Positions 18,643 to 27,153 of a stretch of 64,000 nt of DNA are shown here, piece after piece. The position numbers and the translations under genes are program-made. The notes under the pieces were generated by a model, which saw only the letters and a list, made by a program, of their open reading frames with translations, was not told the origin of the DNA and made no database searches. The DNA lies in the NCBI RefSeq assembly GCF_006539525.1, contig NZ_BJNE01000004.1, positions 124,001 through 188,000 of the forward strand, written 5' to 3'. The DNA comes from Glutamicibacter nicotianae (GTDB taxonomy: Bacteria > Actinomycetota > Actinomycetes > Actinomycetales > Micrococcaceae). Position 1 is the first letter of the stretch; every line of letters starts with the position of its first letter.

Positions 18643-19668
18643 GTGCGCCCCAGCTTGTCACGAATCGCAGTTGCCTTGTTCATCAGCGCATTAGCCTTCT
18701 CCCTTGGCTCGTGCGCGACGACACCTGCCGAGCCAGCGCGGGATACGGGCACAGCGGCATTTGACGTCGGGCACTGGCCTCGCACGTTCACGGATTCAAT
18801 GCAGAACACCGTAAGGATTCCGGCAAAACCTGAACGCATAGTCTCGACCTCGGTAGGGCTTACGGGCTCTCTGCTGGCCCTGGACGCGCCGGTCATTGCC
18901 AGCGCGACGGCACCGGAAGGACCAGACGCTGATCGCGACGGCTTCTTCAAGCACTGGGCTGATGTTGCCTCGGCTCGCAAAGTCGATTCGCTCTATGAAG
19001 TTGGAAAGTTCGATCTGGAAGAAATCACTGAGCAGAAGCCTGACCTCATCATTGTGGCGGCGACAGGCGCAGACTCCGAATTAGGCAAGATTGGTGCGCT
19101 GCGAAAGATTGCACCAACCATTGTCTTGGACTATGCGGATAAGGATTGGAACGAACTTTCAAAACTGCTGGGGGAAGCCACCGGCACCGAAGACAAGGCA
19201 CAGCAGAACACCGCAGCCGTTGCCGAACGGATCTCAACACTGAGAGCGAAGCTGTCAATCCCTTCCGGAACTACCGCCTCGCTCATTTCCTATGCTGCCC
19301 GTGGCACCTCTCCGATCGCCAAGGCCGCCGGGCCGTACGCGCAGCTGCTGAGCGGACTCGGCTTCACGATGGTTTCAACGCCAAAGCAGTTCGACACGTC
19401 CACGCAGCCAAGGGAGGATTTCAGTTTCGTCAGCTACCAAGACCTGCCAGCGGCGCTCACTGGCGATGCCACCTTCCTGCTGGCGGCGAACAAGAAAACC
19501 GCCATGGAGTTTACCGCGGATGAATCATTAGCCCAGCTGCCTTCGGTGCAAAGCGGCTCCGTCTTCCCGCTCAGCGCCCCGCACCTGCTGGATTACTACG
19601 CAGCCCAGGAGATCCTGGACTATTTCGAGCACGATTTCCCAGGGCTGAGTTCTTCCGAGCTTGAATAG
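18643..19668 (+). CDS. Iron-siderophore ABC transporter substrate-binding lipoprotein
   Basis: 341 residues from GTG 18643, which has AGGAGA at ideal spacing. Signal with lipobox SLGSC (Cys24). Type III periplasmic-binding fold (FepB/FhuD): NTVRIPAKPERIVSTSVGLT, SLYEVGKFDLEEITEQKPDL, IVAATGADSELGKIGALRKI, PTIVLDYADKDWNELSKLLG. Captures a ferric siderophore outside the membrane for an ABC importer. No permease or ATPase follows in the window, so it must work with components encoded elsewhere. Reading the frame upstream to 18505 would destroy the signal peptide. Confidence 0.9.
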   Translation: MRPSLSRIAVALFISALAFSLGSCATTPAEPARDTGTAAFDVGHWPRTFTDSMQNTVRIPAKPERIVSTSVGLTGSLLALDAPVIASATAPEGPDADRDGFFKHWADVASARKVDSLYEVGKFDLEEITEQKPDLIIVAATGADSELGKIGALRKIAPTIVLDYADKDWNELSKLLGEATGTEDKAQQNTAAVAERISTLRAKLSIPSGTTASLISYAARGTSPIAKAAGPYAQLLSGLGFTMVSTPKQFDTSTQPREDFSFVSYQDLPAALTGDATFLLAANKKTAMEFTADESLAQLPSVQSGSVFPLSAPHLLDYYAAQEILDYFEHDFPGLSSSELE

Positions 19669-19812
19669 CAGCAGTCTCTTATGCCTGTGCATTCAAAGTC
19701 ACGCCACCACACGAAGCAGGCACGGCTAAATCGTCAGCCCCACTGCCTATAGTTCAAGTCAGAGGCATTTTCATGCTCAAGCACCGGCCACTTTTAGGAG
19801 TAGTACCACCGC

Positions 19813-20520
19813 ATGCGTTTGCTGCGTCGCACCTTAGCGTTTTTCACCCTCGTATCCACTCTTGTACTCAGTTCGTGCTCTTCACTGGATAGCGCAGAGT
19901 TCCCTCCCCTGCCTGATGCGCAAGGCGCACCTGCCCCAAGCACCGCAGTGCAACGTGAGATCTATGCGGAATCCCTCGAACTGCTCGACGAAATTGCTGT
20001 GAAGGGCCGCGCGCCGAAAACCGGCTACGACAGAGCAAAGTTCGGCAAGGGGTGGAAAGATCCGGACCGCAATGGATGCGACGCGCGCAACGACATCCTG
20101 TCGCGAGATTTGGTGGACGTGACCTATAAGTCGGCCGCTCGACCCTGCGTTGTCCTGAGGGGGCGGTTCGATGATCCCTATACGGGCAAGACCATTGAAT
20201 TCAAGCGTGGCCAAGACACCAGCACCGCGGTGCAGATCGACCATGTTGTCGCGTTGTCCGATTCCTGGCAAAAGGGAGCGCAGGGCTGGGATGCCGACAC
20301 CCGACTGGAATTTGCCAACGACCCGTTGAACCTGCTGGCTTCCGATGGGCCGACTAATGCCGCTAAGGGCGACAAGGACGCCGCATCGTGGCTGCCGCCG
20401 AACAAGAATTTCCGCTGCGACTATGTCTCGCGGCAGACCCAGGTAAAAGCCAAATACGGAGTTTGGATGACCAAGGCAGAGCACGCCGCGATCGGGAAAC
20501 TGCTGAATTCCTGCATCTAG
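19813..20520 (+). CDS. Secreted HNH endonuclease-like lipoprotein (DUF1524/GmrSD C-terminal type)
   Basis: 235 residues. Signal MRLLRRTLAFFTLVSTLVL with lipobox LSSC (Cys22). The C-terminal half has the HNH-like core: QIDHVVALSDSWQKGAQGWD, the Asn-containing FANDPLNLLASDGPTNAAKG, and PPNKNFRCDYVSRQTQVKAK. Similar actinobacterial secreted proteins are annotated HNH endonuclease family (DUF1524). Expected to cut nucleic acid outside the cell. RBS GGAG is a little distant (12 bases) from ATG. Followed by a small membrane protein and the wall-anchored 5'-nucleotidase, a possible nucleic-acid scavenging set. Confidence 0.88.
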   Translation: MRLLRRTLAFFTLVSTLVLSSCSSLDSAEFPPLPDAQGAPAPSTAVQREIYAESLELLDEIAVKGRAPKTGYDRAKFGKGWKDPDRNGCDARNDILSRDLVDVTYKSAARPCVVLRGRFDDPYTGKTIEFKRGQDTSTAVQIDHVVALSDSWQKGAQGWDADTRLEFANDPLNLLASDGPTNAAKGDKDAASWLPPNKNFRCDYVSRQTQVKAKYGVWMTKAEHAAIGKLLNSCI

Positions 20521-20690
20521 CAGCCAAGCAGCTTTGCCTGCATCAATAGCCGGACACAGGATATCCCAAGGTAATATCCACCTTAAGGCCTATCGTAAAG
20601 TCGATGGATTTGTGGCAAGATGGATGTTATTCAACACGATAGCGATTATGTTCTGCGATCGCTTGGCCTAATCCTCCACTGCAAAGGCGC

Positions 20691-20903
20691 ATGATGAAGA
20701 CACGAATTCCCGGAGTCCTCCTGCTGGTTTCCAGCGGATTCATCTTCTCTTTTGCCCTGAACACCGCGCAGCGCGATACGGCCACTGCCTGCTGGGTCGT
20801 CTCCACCCTCATGTTCATTGGAGCAGCGATGCTGCTGCTGAAAGCGATTGTCGGCTCCTCCACCGTTACCGCGGGAGACCCCCCGCGAAAGCGTCGGCAA
20901 TAG
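20691..20903 (+). CDS. Small two-helix membrane protein, unknown
   Basis: 70 residues: MMKTRIPGVLLLVSSGFIF begins a first membrane helix (~7-23), CWVVSTLMFIGAAMLLLKAI is a second (~34-53), and the end is basic (PPRKRRQ). Codon use is ordinary for the region and a hairpin follows at 20922, which supports it as a real gene. AAAGGCG lies just before the two possible ATGs (20691, 20694). No family recognised. Confidence 0.5.
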   Translation: MMKTRIPGVLLLVSSGFIFSFALNTAQRDTATACWVVSTLMFIGAAMLLLKAIVGSSTVTAGDPPRKRRQ

Positions 20904-20921
20904 CTGCAAACTTCCATTTCC

Positions 20922-20960
20922 AGAAGCAACCTCTCGGCCTATGGCTGGGAGGTTGCTTCT
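20922..20960 (+). terminator. Hairpin after the small membrane protein
   Basis: 12-bp perfect stem (agaagcaacctc / gaggttgcttct) with a 15-base loop, 19 bases after the small gene and before the 5'-nucleotidase leader. No strong T tract, so terminator strength is uncertain. Confidence 0.55.
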
Positions 20961-21078
20961 GTTGAATAACCGCCAGAACTTGTACTTCTGCACCTAAATT
21001 TAACGCTAAAGCATCGACATGTTCATTCAGATGCGATAGACATATACCTTGTCACACTCGTCACATTTAGGAGTACCC

Positions 21079-23109
21079 ATGTCTGCATTCAGGCAGATAA
21101 GTAAACTCGGTCTCGCCTCGCTGGCGACGATTTCGCTGGCGGCCGGCGGTGCCGCAGCAGCCCAGGCTACGTCCACGCAGAGCCCATCTTCTTCCGCAGC
21201 CGCGAATGCCGCAGCAGTCACCGTGGACTTAGTCGGCATCAACGACTTCCACGGGCGCATTTCCGCAGACAGGAGCTCCGCAGGTGCTGCGGTGCTCGCC
21301 GGCGCCGTTGACGAACTGCGCGCAGAAAACGAGAACACCCTGTTCGTCTCTGCTGGGGACAACATTGGCGCTTCGACCTTCGCTTCCGCGTCCCAGGATG
21401 ATGAACCAACCATCGCGGCGCTCGGAGCCGGCGGCCTGGATGTCTCGGCAGTAGGCAACCACGAGTTCGACAAGGGCTTTGCTGATCTGGCTGGACGCGT
21501 CATCGACAGCTACGCTGATTCCACCGGTGAAAACGGTGCAGACTTCGCATTGGGCGCCAATGTCTATGAAAAGGGCACCAAGACTCCTGCCCTGCAGGAA
21601 TATGCGATCCGTGAAGTCTCCGGCGTTTCCGTGGGCTTCATCGGCACCGTTACCGAGGACATGCCCTCGCTGGTTTCCCCAGCCGGCATTGCCGATCTGG
21701 ATTTCGGCAGCGAACTGGAAGCAGCGAACCGGGTAGCAGCCCAGCTCTCCGACGGCGATGAAGCGAATGGCGAGGCCGATGTGGTGGTGCTGCTGACCCA
21801 TAATGGTTCCGCTGGCGACCAGTGCGCTGATATTGCTGCCGAAGACAGCACCTATGGCAAGCTCATCCGCGAAGCCAGCGATGAGATTGACGCGATCTTC
21901 TCGGGCCACACCCACCAGTCCTACGATTGCGACATCGCGGACCGCCCAGTGATCCAGTCCCACCAGTACGGCACCACCTTGGGCAAGGTTTCCCTGCAGG
22001 TGGATCCCGAAACCGGCGAAGTCACCGAAGCCGGCACCGAACGAATCGCCTTGGCCGCTGAGGGCGCCGACGGCGAATGGGCGGGCAACTTCGAGGCCAA
22101 CGCCCAGGTTGCAGAGATCGTCAGCAACGCTGAAGCCGAAGCCGAAGTGGTCGGCAGCGTGAAGATCGGCGCTATTTCCGAAGACATCCTGCGCGGCGGC
22201 GAAGAACCAGGCTCAGACCGTGGAGTTGAATCCACTCTGGGCAACACCGTAGCGGACATCCACCTGTGGGCCACCTCGAACGACGACTTTGCCGGCGAAC
22301 CAGCCGAGATCGCGTTCATGAACCCGGGCGGCCTGCGTGCCGACCTGCTCTACGGTGAAGACGGCACCGTGTCCTACAAGGACGCGGCCGAAGTCCAGCC
22401 ATTCGCCAACACCCTGATCACCTTCAACCTCACCGGAGCGCAGATCCGCGAGGCGCTGGAGCAGCAGTGGCAGCCGGCTGGCTCGGAGCGCTCCAAGCTG
22501 CATCTGGGCATTTCCGAGGGACTGTCCTACACCTACGTTGAGGAAGCCGCCCAGGGCGAGCACATCAAGGACATCACCTTCAACGGCGAGCCGCTGGACG
22601 AGGAAGCAACCTTCCGGGTCGCGGCCAACGCCTTCCTGGCGACCGGTGGCGATAACTTCATCGCCTTCGCAGACGGCACCGATCACGCCGACTCCGGCCA
22701 GATCGATTTGGACGCCACCGTGAACTACTTCAAGGCGCACGACGTCGTCGAGCCGGCTCCCCTGGGCCGCGCGGTCCTGCTCGAAGAGGAAGAGCCAACA
22801 CAGTCGCCGGTTCCTTCGGATGACCCGACCGAGGATCCAACCGAGCCAACCGCTTCGCCGGAACCATCTGAAGATGCGACCGACGAGCCCACCGGAGAGC
22901 CAACCAGTTCGCCAGAGCCAACTGGGGATGCAAGTGAATCCCCAGATGCTTCTGACGAGCCAAAGAAGGACTCCCCGGATCAAAACACCGATGATCTGGC
23001 CGACACCGGCTTCAACGCCAGCTGGATCGGCATCATCGCCGGTGTAGTTGTCCTGGCCGGAATCGCCTTGATTCTGGTACGCCGCTTCGGCAACAAGGCC
23101 GGCCGCTAA
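21079..23109 (+). CDS. Cell-wall-anchored bifunctional UshA-type 5'-nucleotidase (LADTG sorting signal)
   Basis: 676 residues. Signal peptide (MSAFRQISKLGLASLATISL, AAGGAAAAQA). Calcineurin-type metallophosphatase domain to ~330: VDLVGINDFHGRI, GNHEFDKG, VVLLTHNG, IFSGHTHQSYDCD. 5'-nucleotidase C-terminal domain ~355-560: FMNPGGLRADLLYGEDG, PFANTLITFNLTGAQIREAL, GGDNFIAFADG. Then a Pro/Thr/Glu/Ser-rich wall-spanning spacer (~570-637), LADTG at 640-644, a hydrophobic helix and a basic tail, which is the layout of a class E sortase substrate. Hydrolyses extracellular nucleotides to nucleosides and phosphate. AGGAG five bases before ATG 21079. Confidence 0.93.
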   Translation: MSAFRQISKLGLASLATISLAAGGAAAAQATSTQSPSSSAAANAAAVTVDLVGINDFHGRISADRSSAGAAVLAGAVDELRAENENTLFVSAGDNIGASTFASASQDDEPTIAALGAGGLDVSAVGNHEFDKGFADLAGRVIDSYADSTGENGADFALGANVYEKGTKTPALQEYAIREVSGVSVGFIGTVTEDMPSLVSPAGIADLDFGSELEAANRVAAQLSDGDEANGEADVVVLLTHNGSAGDQCADIAAEDSTYGKLIREASDEIDAIFSGHTHQSYDCDIADRPVIQSHQYGTTLGKVSLQVDPETGEVTEAGTERIALAAEGADGEWAGNFEANAQVAEIVSNAEAEAEVVGSVKIGAISEDILRGGEEPGSDRGVESTLGNTVADIHLWATSNDDFAGEPAEIAFMNPGGLRADLLYGEDGTVSYKDAAEVQPFANTLITFNLTGAQIREALEQQWQPAGSERSKLHLGISEGLSYTYVEEAAQGEHIKDITFNGEPLDEEATFRVAANAFLATGGDNFIAFADGTDHADSGQIDLDATVNYFKAHDVVEPAPLGRAVLLEEEEPTQSPVPSDDPTEDPTEPTASPEPSEDATDEPTGEPTSSPEPTGDASESPDASDEPKKDSPDQNTDDLADTGFNASWIGIIAGVVVLAGIALILVRRFGNKAGR

Positions 23110-23120
23110 GGTCCACAGGC

Positions 23121-23164
23121 AAAGGCAAAGGGAAGAACCGCTGAGGTTCTTCCCTTTGCCTTTA
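23121..23164. terminator. Strong bidirectional terminator
   Basis: 19-bp perfect stem (23121-23139 with 23145-23163) and five-base loop gctga. The arm is flanked by A-rich and T-rich ends (aaaggcaaag ... ctttgccttt). Sits between the convergent 5'-nucleotidase and monooxygenase genes. Confidence 0.9.
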
Positions 23165-23174
23165 TCCCGGTAAA

Positions 23175-23498
23175 TTAATCGATGACCAATTCGCCCATGG
23201 AATCCCAGCCCTCGCCATCCACCTTGCGGGAGACGATCTTCGGGGTGGAGACCAAGTGTGGCCGCATGGATTCAAGACCGGCAGCGAAGTGCGCCGAGTT
23301 CACATGTGCCGCAGCGGCCTCGTCATCACGGAAGGCCTCGACCAGCACGAATTCGTTGGGGTCTTCGACACTCACGGACCAGTCGAAGAAGATGTTGCCT
23401 TCCTCGGCGCGGGTAGCCGCGGTGAATTCAGCGACCTGATCCATGAAGGTCGGGGTTGATTCTGGCTTTACCTGGTATTTAACAACGATGAAGTACAT
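23175..23498 (-). CDS. Antibiotic biosynthesis monooxygenase (ABM) domain protein
   Basis: 107 residues, a single ABM ferredoxin-like domain: MYFIVVKYQVKPESTPTFMD, RAEEGNIFFDWSVSVEDPNE, VLVEAFRDDEAAAAHVNSAH. Homologues include quinol monooxygenases such as YgiN and small haem/quinone-active dimers; the substrate cannot be deduced. Starts 4 bases after the MmcQ-like gene and is probably co-transcribed with it and the CoA-binding gene upstream. Terminates at the 23121 hairpin. Confidence 0.85.
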   Translation of the reverse strand: MYFIVVKYQVKPESTPTFMDQVAEFTAATRAEEGNIFFDWSVSVEDPNEFVLVEAFRDDEAAAAHVNSAHFAAGLESMRPHLVSTPKIVSRKVDGEGWDSMGELVID

Positions 23499-23502
23499 GC
23501 CT

Positions 23503-23922
23503 CTATTCTATGCTCCCCTTGTTAATTGTGCCTTGCAGGCGGATGTATTCTTTGTCCCTCCGGGGCATGCCGTCGACCACCAGATCATAGGAATCCTCGA
23601 TGAGTTCACGCATCAGGTTCGGGTCGAGTCCAGCACGCACGGAATTCCAGTGCTTCTTGTTCATGTGATAGCCCGGGGTGATCTGCGGATGCTCGCTGCG
23701 TTGCTGGTCAGCAAGGGCAGGCTCGCATTTCAGGTTCAGCACCAATTCACCATTCAGGTGCATGATCAGCCCGAACATCTTGCCTTTGCCAGGATCCCTG
23801 CCCGCCACCTTGAATACGGTGCTCTCAGGGCCAAAAGGATAATCGGCATAAGCGCACGGCATGCTCAGGCACAGCTGCACCCACGCATTTTCCAGTTCAT
23901 CTTGAGCAGCTGATATTGCCAT
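23503..23922 (-). CDS. MmcQ/YjbR family protein
   Basis: 139 residues with the MmcQ/YjbR fold: AYADYPFGPESTVFKVAGRD, GLIMHLNGELVLNLKCEPAL, HPQITPGYHMNKKHWNSVRA and LIEDSYDLVVDGMPRR. The family has a double-wing DNA-binding-like fold, but function is not established. ATG 23922 has AGGA five bases upstream, placed just past the stop of the CoA-binding gene; a TTG at 23952 overlaps that gene. Small operon: CoA-binding, MmcQ, ABM. Confidence 0.85.
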   Translation of the reverse strand: MAISAAQDELENAWVQLCLSMPCAYADYPFGPESTVFKVAGRDPGKGKMFGLIMHLNGELVLNLKCEPALADQQRSEHPQITPGYHMNKKHWNSVRAGLDPNLMRELIEDSYDLVVDGMPRRDKEYIRLQGTINKGSIE

Positions 23923-23932
23923 CAATTCCTCG

Positions 23933-24349
23933 CTATCGGAATGGGTACTCAATCTTAGGGCAGGTATCCATCACCACGTCCAATCCCGCGTCCTTGGCCC
24001 GCTGGGCAGCGGCTTCGTCGATCACGTCGAGCTGCAGCCACACCGCTTTGGCGCCCACGGCGATCGCCTGGTCAACGATGTCCCCCGCCTTGGAGGAGTT
24101 CACGAAGCAATCCACCACATCGATGGGTTCCGGGATATCAGCAAGCTTTGCGAACCCCGGTTCGCCCATCACGGTTTCCCCGCTCAATGACACAGGAAAA
24201 ATCTTCATCGACAGCTCGTCGCGCAGGAACCGTGCGATGGAAGGAGCCACGCGAACGGGATTATTGGTCAGGCCGACAACGGCCCAGCGTCCCGGTGTGC
24301 TCAACAGCCTGCGGATCGTCTCTGGATCATTTACGTGATGGGTGTCCAT
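23933..24349 (-). CDS. CoA-binding domain (YccU-type) protein
   Basis: 138 residues, a stand-alone Rossmann CoA-binding domain: GRWAVVGLTNNPVRVAPSIA, KIFPVSLSGETVMGEPGFAK, DVVDCFVNSSKAGDIVDQAI, AVWLQLDVIDEAAAQRAKDA and VVMDTCPKIEYPF. The conserved Cys before PKIE is present. A paralogue follows metY at 55911. Role unknown; in both places the gene sits near sulfur genes. Start could also be ATG 24361. Separated from the monooxygenase upstream by a terminator. Confidence 0.85.
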   Translation of the reverse strand: MDTHHVNDPETIRRLLSTPGRWAVVGLTNNPVRVAPSIARFLRDELSMKIFPVSLSGETVMGEPGFAKLADIPEPIDVVDCFVNSSKAGDIVDQAIAVGAKAVWLQLDVIDEAAAQRAKDAGLDVVMDTCPKIEYPFR

Positions 24350-24394
24350 GCACGTCACCATACCGCGTTGCCGGCGATTCAGCTTCCGGGCATC

Positions 24395-24440
24395 AAAGAA
24401 AGACCAGTGGCCCGGACCCATCCATGCCACTGGCCTTTCA
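24395..24440 (-). terminator. Terminator after riboswitch-A operon
   Basis: On the minus strand GGCCAGTGG pairs with CCACTGGTC (one G-U wobble) around a 16-base loop and is followed by TTTCTTT. It lies directly after the NtaA/DmoA-like gene and closes the long importer-monooxygenase operon. Confidence 0.75.
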
Positions 24441-24452
24441 AGCTTGCGGAAT

Positions 24453-25871
24453 TCAGTGCTGCAGCTGCGCTGCTTTCTGGGTGGATGCTGCGCTGTTCTG
24501 CGTGAACGCTCCGCGGTATTGGGCCGCCGGATGATTTTCCGGAAGCTTGTCTCCGCGGCCGAACACCTTCTGCCGCAGGCTCCCCGGCGTGTACCCGGTT
24601 TGCGCCAGGCCGCGGCGACGCAGCTCCGGAAGGACGCCTTCGATGAAGTTGTCATAGGATCCGGGCAGTACGTGGTTCATGATGTTCAACCCATCAATCC
24701 CTGCGTCCTGCCATTGTTCCAGCTCATCAACGATCTGTTCCGGAGTGCCGACGATCTGCTGCGCCTTGGCGCGGTAGTGCGCCAGGTCGCGAAGGGTTGG
24801 GTTGCGTCCCGGGGTCGAGGCAAGCGCCGCTTCCAGCACGCCTTGGGCGCCTTCGGTCTTCACATCCCCCAGCGGGGTATCCAGATCCAGTCCACCCAGA
24901 TCCACTCCGATGCCTCCGCCGATGTGGGCGATGATGGCGTGCGGATCCAGGTACTGGTCGTACTCAGCTTCAAGGGCCTTGGCTTCAGCTTCCGTGGAAC
25001 CGACCACGAAGGACAGTCCGGCGAAGACCTTAATGTCTTCGCGGGTGCGGCCAGCGGCCTGCAGGTTGCTGGTCAACTGCGCATTCTTCTTCGCCACATA
25101 CTGCGGGTGCGGGGCGAACAGGAACGTCGCCTCCGCATGCGTCGCGGCGAATTGGGAACCGCGTGGCGAGGAGCCTGCCTGGAATAGGAACGGGGTGCGC
25201 TGTGCGCTGGGCAGAGCCAGATGCGGACCATCGATGGAGTACAGCTCGCCACGATGGTTGATCTTGTTGACCCGTGCAGGGTCGGCGTAGATGCCCGACT
25301 CCTTGTCGGCCAGCAGCGCGTCGTCCTCCCAGGACCCTTCCCACAGCTTGTAGGCCGCTTCCACATATTCCTCGGCCCAGGCGTAGCGGTCATCGTGCGC
25401 GACCAGGCTCGCACCGCCGAAATTGCGGTGCGAGTTCTCCAGCACGCTGGTGACGATGTTCCACGCCACGCGGCCCTGCGACAGGTGATCCAAGGTGGAG
25501 ATCTGCCGCGCAAACTGGAATGGGTGGGATTGGATGACCGAGCTGGTCATCGCCAGGCCAATATCCTTGGTGGTAGCGGCCAGCGCGGAGAGCAGCACCA
25601 TCGGGTCGTGGCTGGGCACCTGCATGCCCTTGCGCACGTGGGAGGCCCAGCCGCCTTCGTGGTCGCCGTAGAGGCCCACCACGTCGGCGAAGAACAAGTT
25701 GTCGAACTTGGCGTCTTCCAGCTTCTTCGCCAGGTCCACCCACAGATCCAGCTCGTTGAACTTGTGCTGCTGCGCCTCAGGGTGGCGCCACATGCCGCCG
25801 AGGATGTGGCTTGAGGTGTTCATGAGGAAGGCCGACAGCAGGAAGCGCGGCCGGGATTCGAAGGTTCCCAT
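24453..25871 (-). CDS. NtaA/DmoA (DszA/SnaA) family FMN-dependent monooxygenase
   Basis: 472 residues. Luciferase-superfamily monooxygenase of the two-component NtaA/SnaA/DszA/DmoA group: NTSSHILGGMWRHPEAQQHK, FFADVVGLYGDHEGGWASHV, SVIQSHPFQFARQISTLDHL, GRVAWNIVTSVLENSHRNFG, TPFLFQAGSSPRGSQFAATH and GIDGLNIMNHVLPGSYDNFI. Cleaves or oxidises organosulfur (sulfone, sulfide) or aminocarboxylate compounds using FMNH2 supplied by a separate reductase. Last gene of the SAM-riboswitch-A operon, 2 bases after the SfnB-like gene, so sulfur scavenging is the likely role. No flavin reductase is in the operon. Confidence 0.92.
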   Translation of the reverse strand: MGTFESRPRFLLSAFLMNTSSHILGGMWRHPEAQQHKFNELDLWVDLAKKLEDAKFDNLFFADVVGLYGDHEGGWASHVRKGMQVPSHDPMVLLSALAATTKDIGLAMTSSVIQSHPFQFARQISTLDHLSQGRVAWNIVTSVLENSHRNFGGASLVAHDDRYAWAEEYVEAAYKLWEGSWEDDALLADKESGIYADPARVNKINHRGELYSIDGPHLALPSAQRTPFLFQAGSSPRGSQFAATHAEATFLFAPHPQYVAKKNAQLTSNLQAAGRTREDIKVFAGLSFVVGSTEAEAKALEAEYDQYLDPHAIIAHIGGGIGVDLGGLDLDTPLGDVKTEGAQGVLEAALASTPGRNPTLRDLAHYRAKAQQIVGTPEQIVDELEQWQDAGIDGLNIMNHVLPGSYDNFIEGVLPELRRRGLAQTGYTPGSLRQKVFGRGDKLPENHPAAQYRGAFTQNSAASTQKAAQLQH

Positions 25872-25873
25872 GG

Positions 25874-27115
25874 CTACTTGGCTCCCTTGGCTTCGCCGAT
25901 CGAGTGCAAACCCGTCGGGATGGTTCCGTTGATGAAGTAATCGCCCACCGAACGCGCCTTGAAGGCCACTGGATTGTGGGTGGCGACGGTGCGCGCGTTG
26001 CGCCAGAAACGGTCCAGCGACTTCGAGGTGGATACCGCTGAGGCGCCGGTGACGTCGAAGAGTTCGCTGGTGGCATCCAAGACCAGCTTCGGTGCGGCCA
26101 CGTGCGCCTGTTGCACGGCAAGCTCGGCGCGCAGGAAGGCTTCCTCCGCGTTCAAGCCGAGGCTCGGGTCCAGTGCTGCGTCCAGGTCGCGGGCCGCCGA
26201 CACCACAATTGATTCTGCGGCGAATACGTTCGAGGCAAGGCGTCCTACGAGCTCTTGGATCTGCGGGTCGTCCTTGAACAACGCGCCGGAGCCGGTGTTG
26301 AAGGTACGGGTGCGGGTCGCCACGATTCGGGCGGCTTCGTTCCGGGCTGCTTTGCCGATGCCAACCAGTACCGAGAGCAGGCAGAGCTGGAAGAACGCCG
26401 GCTCCAGGGTGGAAGCCACCTTGCGCTGGATGATGTTCTGCTCGTCCACCGCGACGTCGGTGAAGATCGCGGTGCCGGTGCCGGTCAGCGGCTGGCCGAA
26501 TCCGTCCCAGTCGTCCAGGATTTCGACGCCTTTGGCGTGGCGTTCGACTACCGCGTACTGCCGCCCCTCAACGCCTTCGGTGGTGGCCATGACGACAACC
26601 CAGTCCGCGAAGATCGATCCGGTGGTGTAGTACTTCTCGCCGCGCAGCACCCACCCGGCGTCCGTCTTGACGAGTTTGGTGTTGGTGCTGCCCAGGGCGT
26701 TGCCGCCGCGCTCGGTGGCGGCATTACCGAAGATTTCCCCCGCAAGCACCCGCGGGAACCAGCGGTCCTGGAACTCCTGAGGCTGCAGGCCAATGGTTTC
26801 CACGAACGAGAAGTGGCTGCGCAGCAAGTGGGCTACGTTGGAGTCGGCTGCCGCCAGCTCGATAAGCAGGCGGAACAGGTGCTCATGGCTAATCGGCGAG
26901 CCACCGTGGCTGGCTGGCACGCGCAAGGTGGTGAATCCTGCGTCCTTGAGCCACTGCACCTGTTCGAAAGGCAGGATGCGCTGCTGTTCGCGTTCGGTGG
27001 CGCCCTGCGCGATACGGGCAAATACCTGGCTGAAGTGTGCCAAAAGTTCTTGGTAAGCGGCTTCGGTGTGCTGCTGGGCGGAAGGACGGAATGTTGCCAA
27101 GGCTTCAGTGCTCAT
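25874..27115 (-). CDS. DszC/SfnB-like acyl-CoA dehydrogenase-fold monooxygenase
   Basis: 413 residues. Acyl-CoA dehydrogenase fold, flavin monooxygenase subgroup (DszC, SfnB): EQQRILPFEQVQWLKDAGFT, LRVPASHGGSPISHEHLFRL, GNAATERGGNALGSTNTKLV, GEKYYTTGSIFADWVVVMAT, ILDDWDGFGQPLTGTGTAIF and SLDRFWRNARTVATHNP. These enzymes add oxygen to sulfur atoms of thioethers or sulfones with FMNH2 rather than acting on CoA esters. Co-transcribed with the importer and the DszA-like gene. Paralogue at 40390. True substrate unknown. Confidence 0.9.
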   Translation of the reverse strand: MSTEALATFRPSAQQHTEAAYQELLAHFSQVFARIAQGATEREQQRILPFEQVQWLKDAGFTTLRVPASHGGSPISHEHLFRLLIELAAADSNVAHLLRSHFSFVETIGLQPQEFQDRWFPRVLAGEIFGNAATERGGNALGSTNTKLVKTDAGWVLRGEKYYTTGSIFADWVVVMATTEGVEGRQYAVVERHAKGVEILDDWDGFGQPLTGTGTAIFTDVAVDEQNIIQRKVASTLEPAFFQLCLLSVLVGIGKAARNEAARIVATRTRTFNTGSGALFKDDPQIQELVGRLASNVFAAESIVVSAARDLDAALDPSLGLNAEEAFLRAELAVQQAHVAAPKLVLDATSELFDVTGASAVSTSKSLDRFWRNARTVATHNPVAFKARSVGDYFINGTIPTGLHSIGEAKGAK

Positions 27116-27153
27116 GGATGCTCCTAGTAGATTTTGGAATTGGTGTGAAATGG

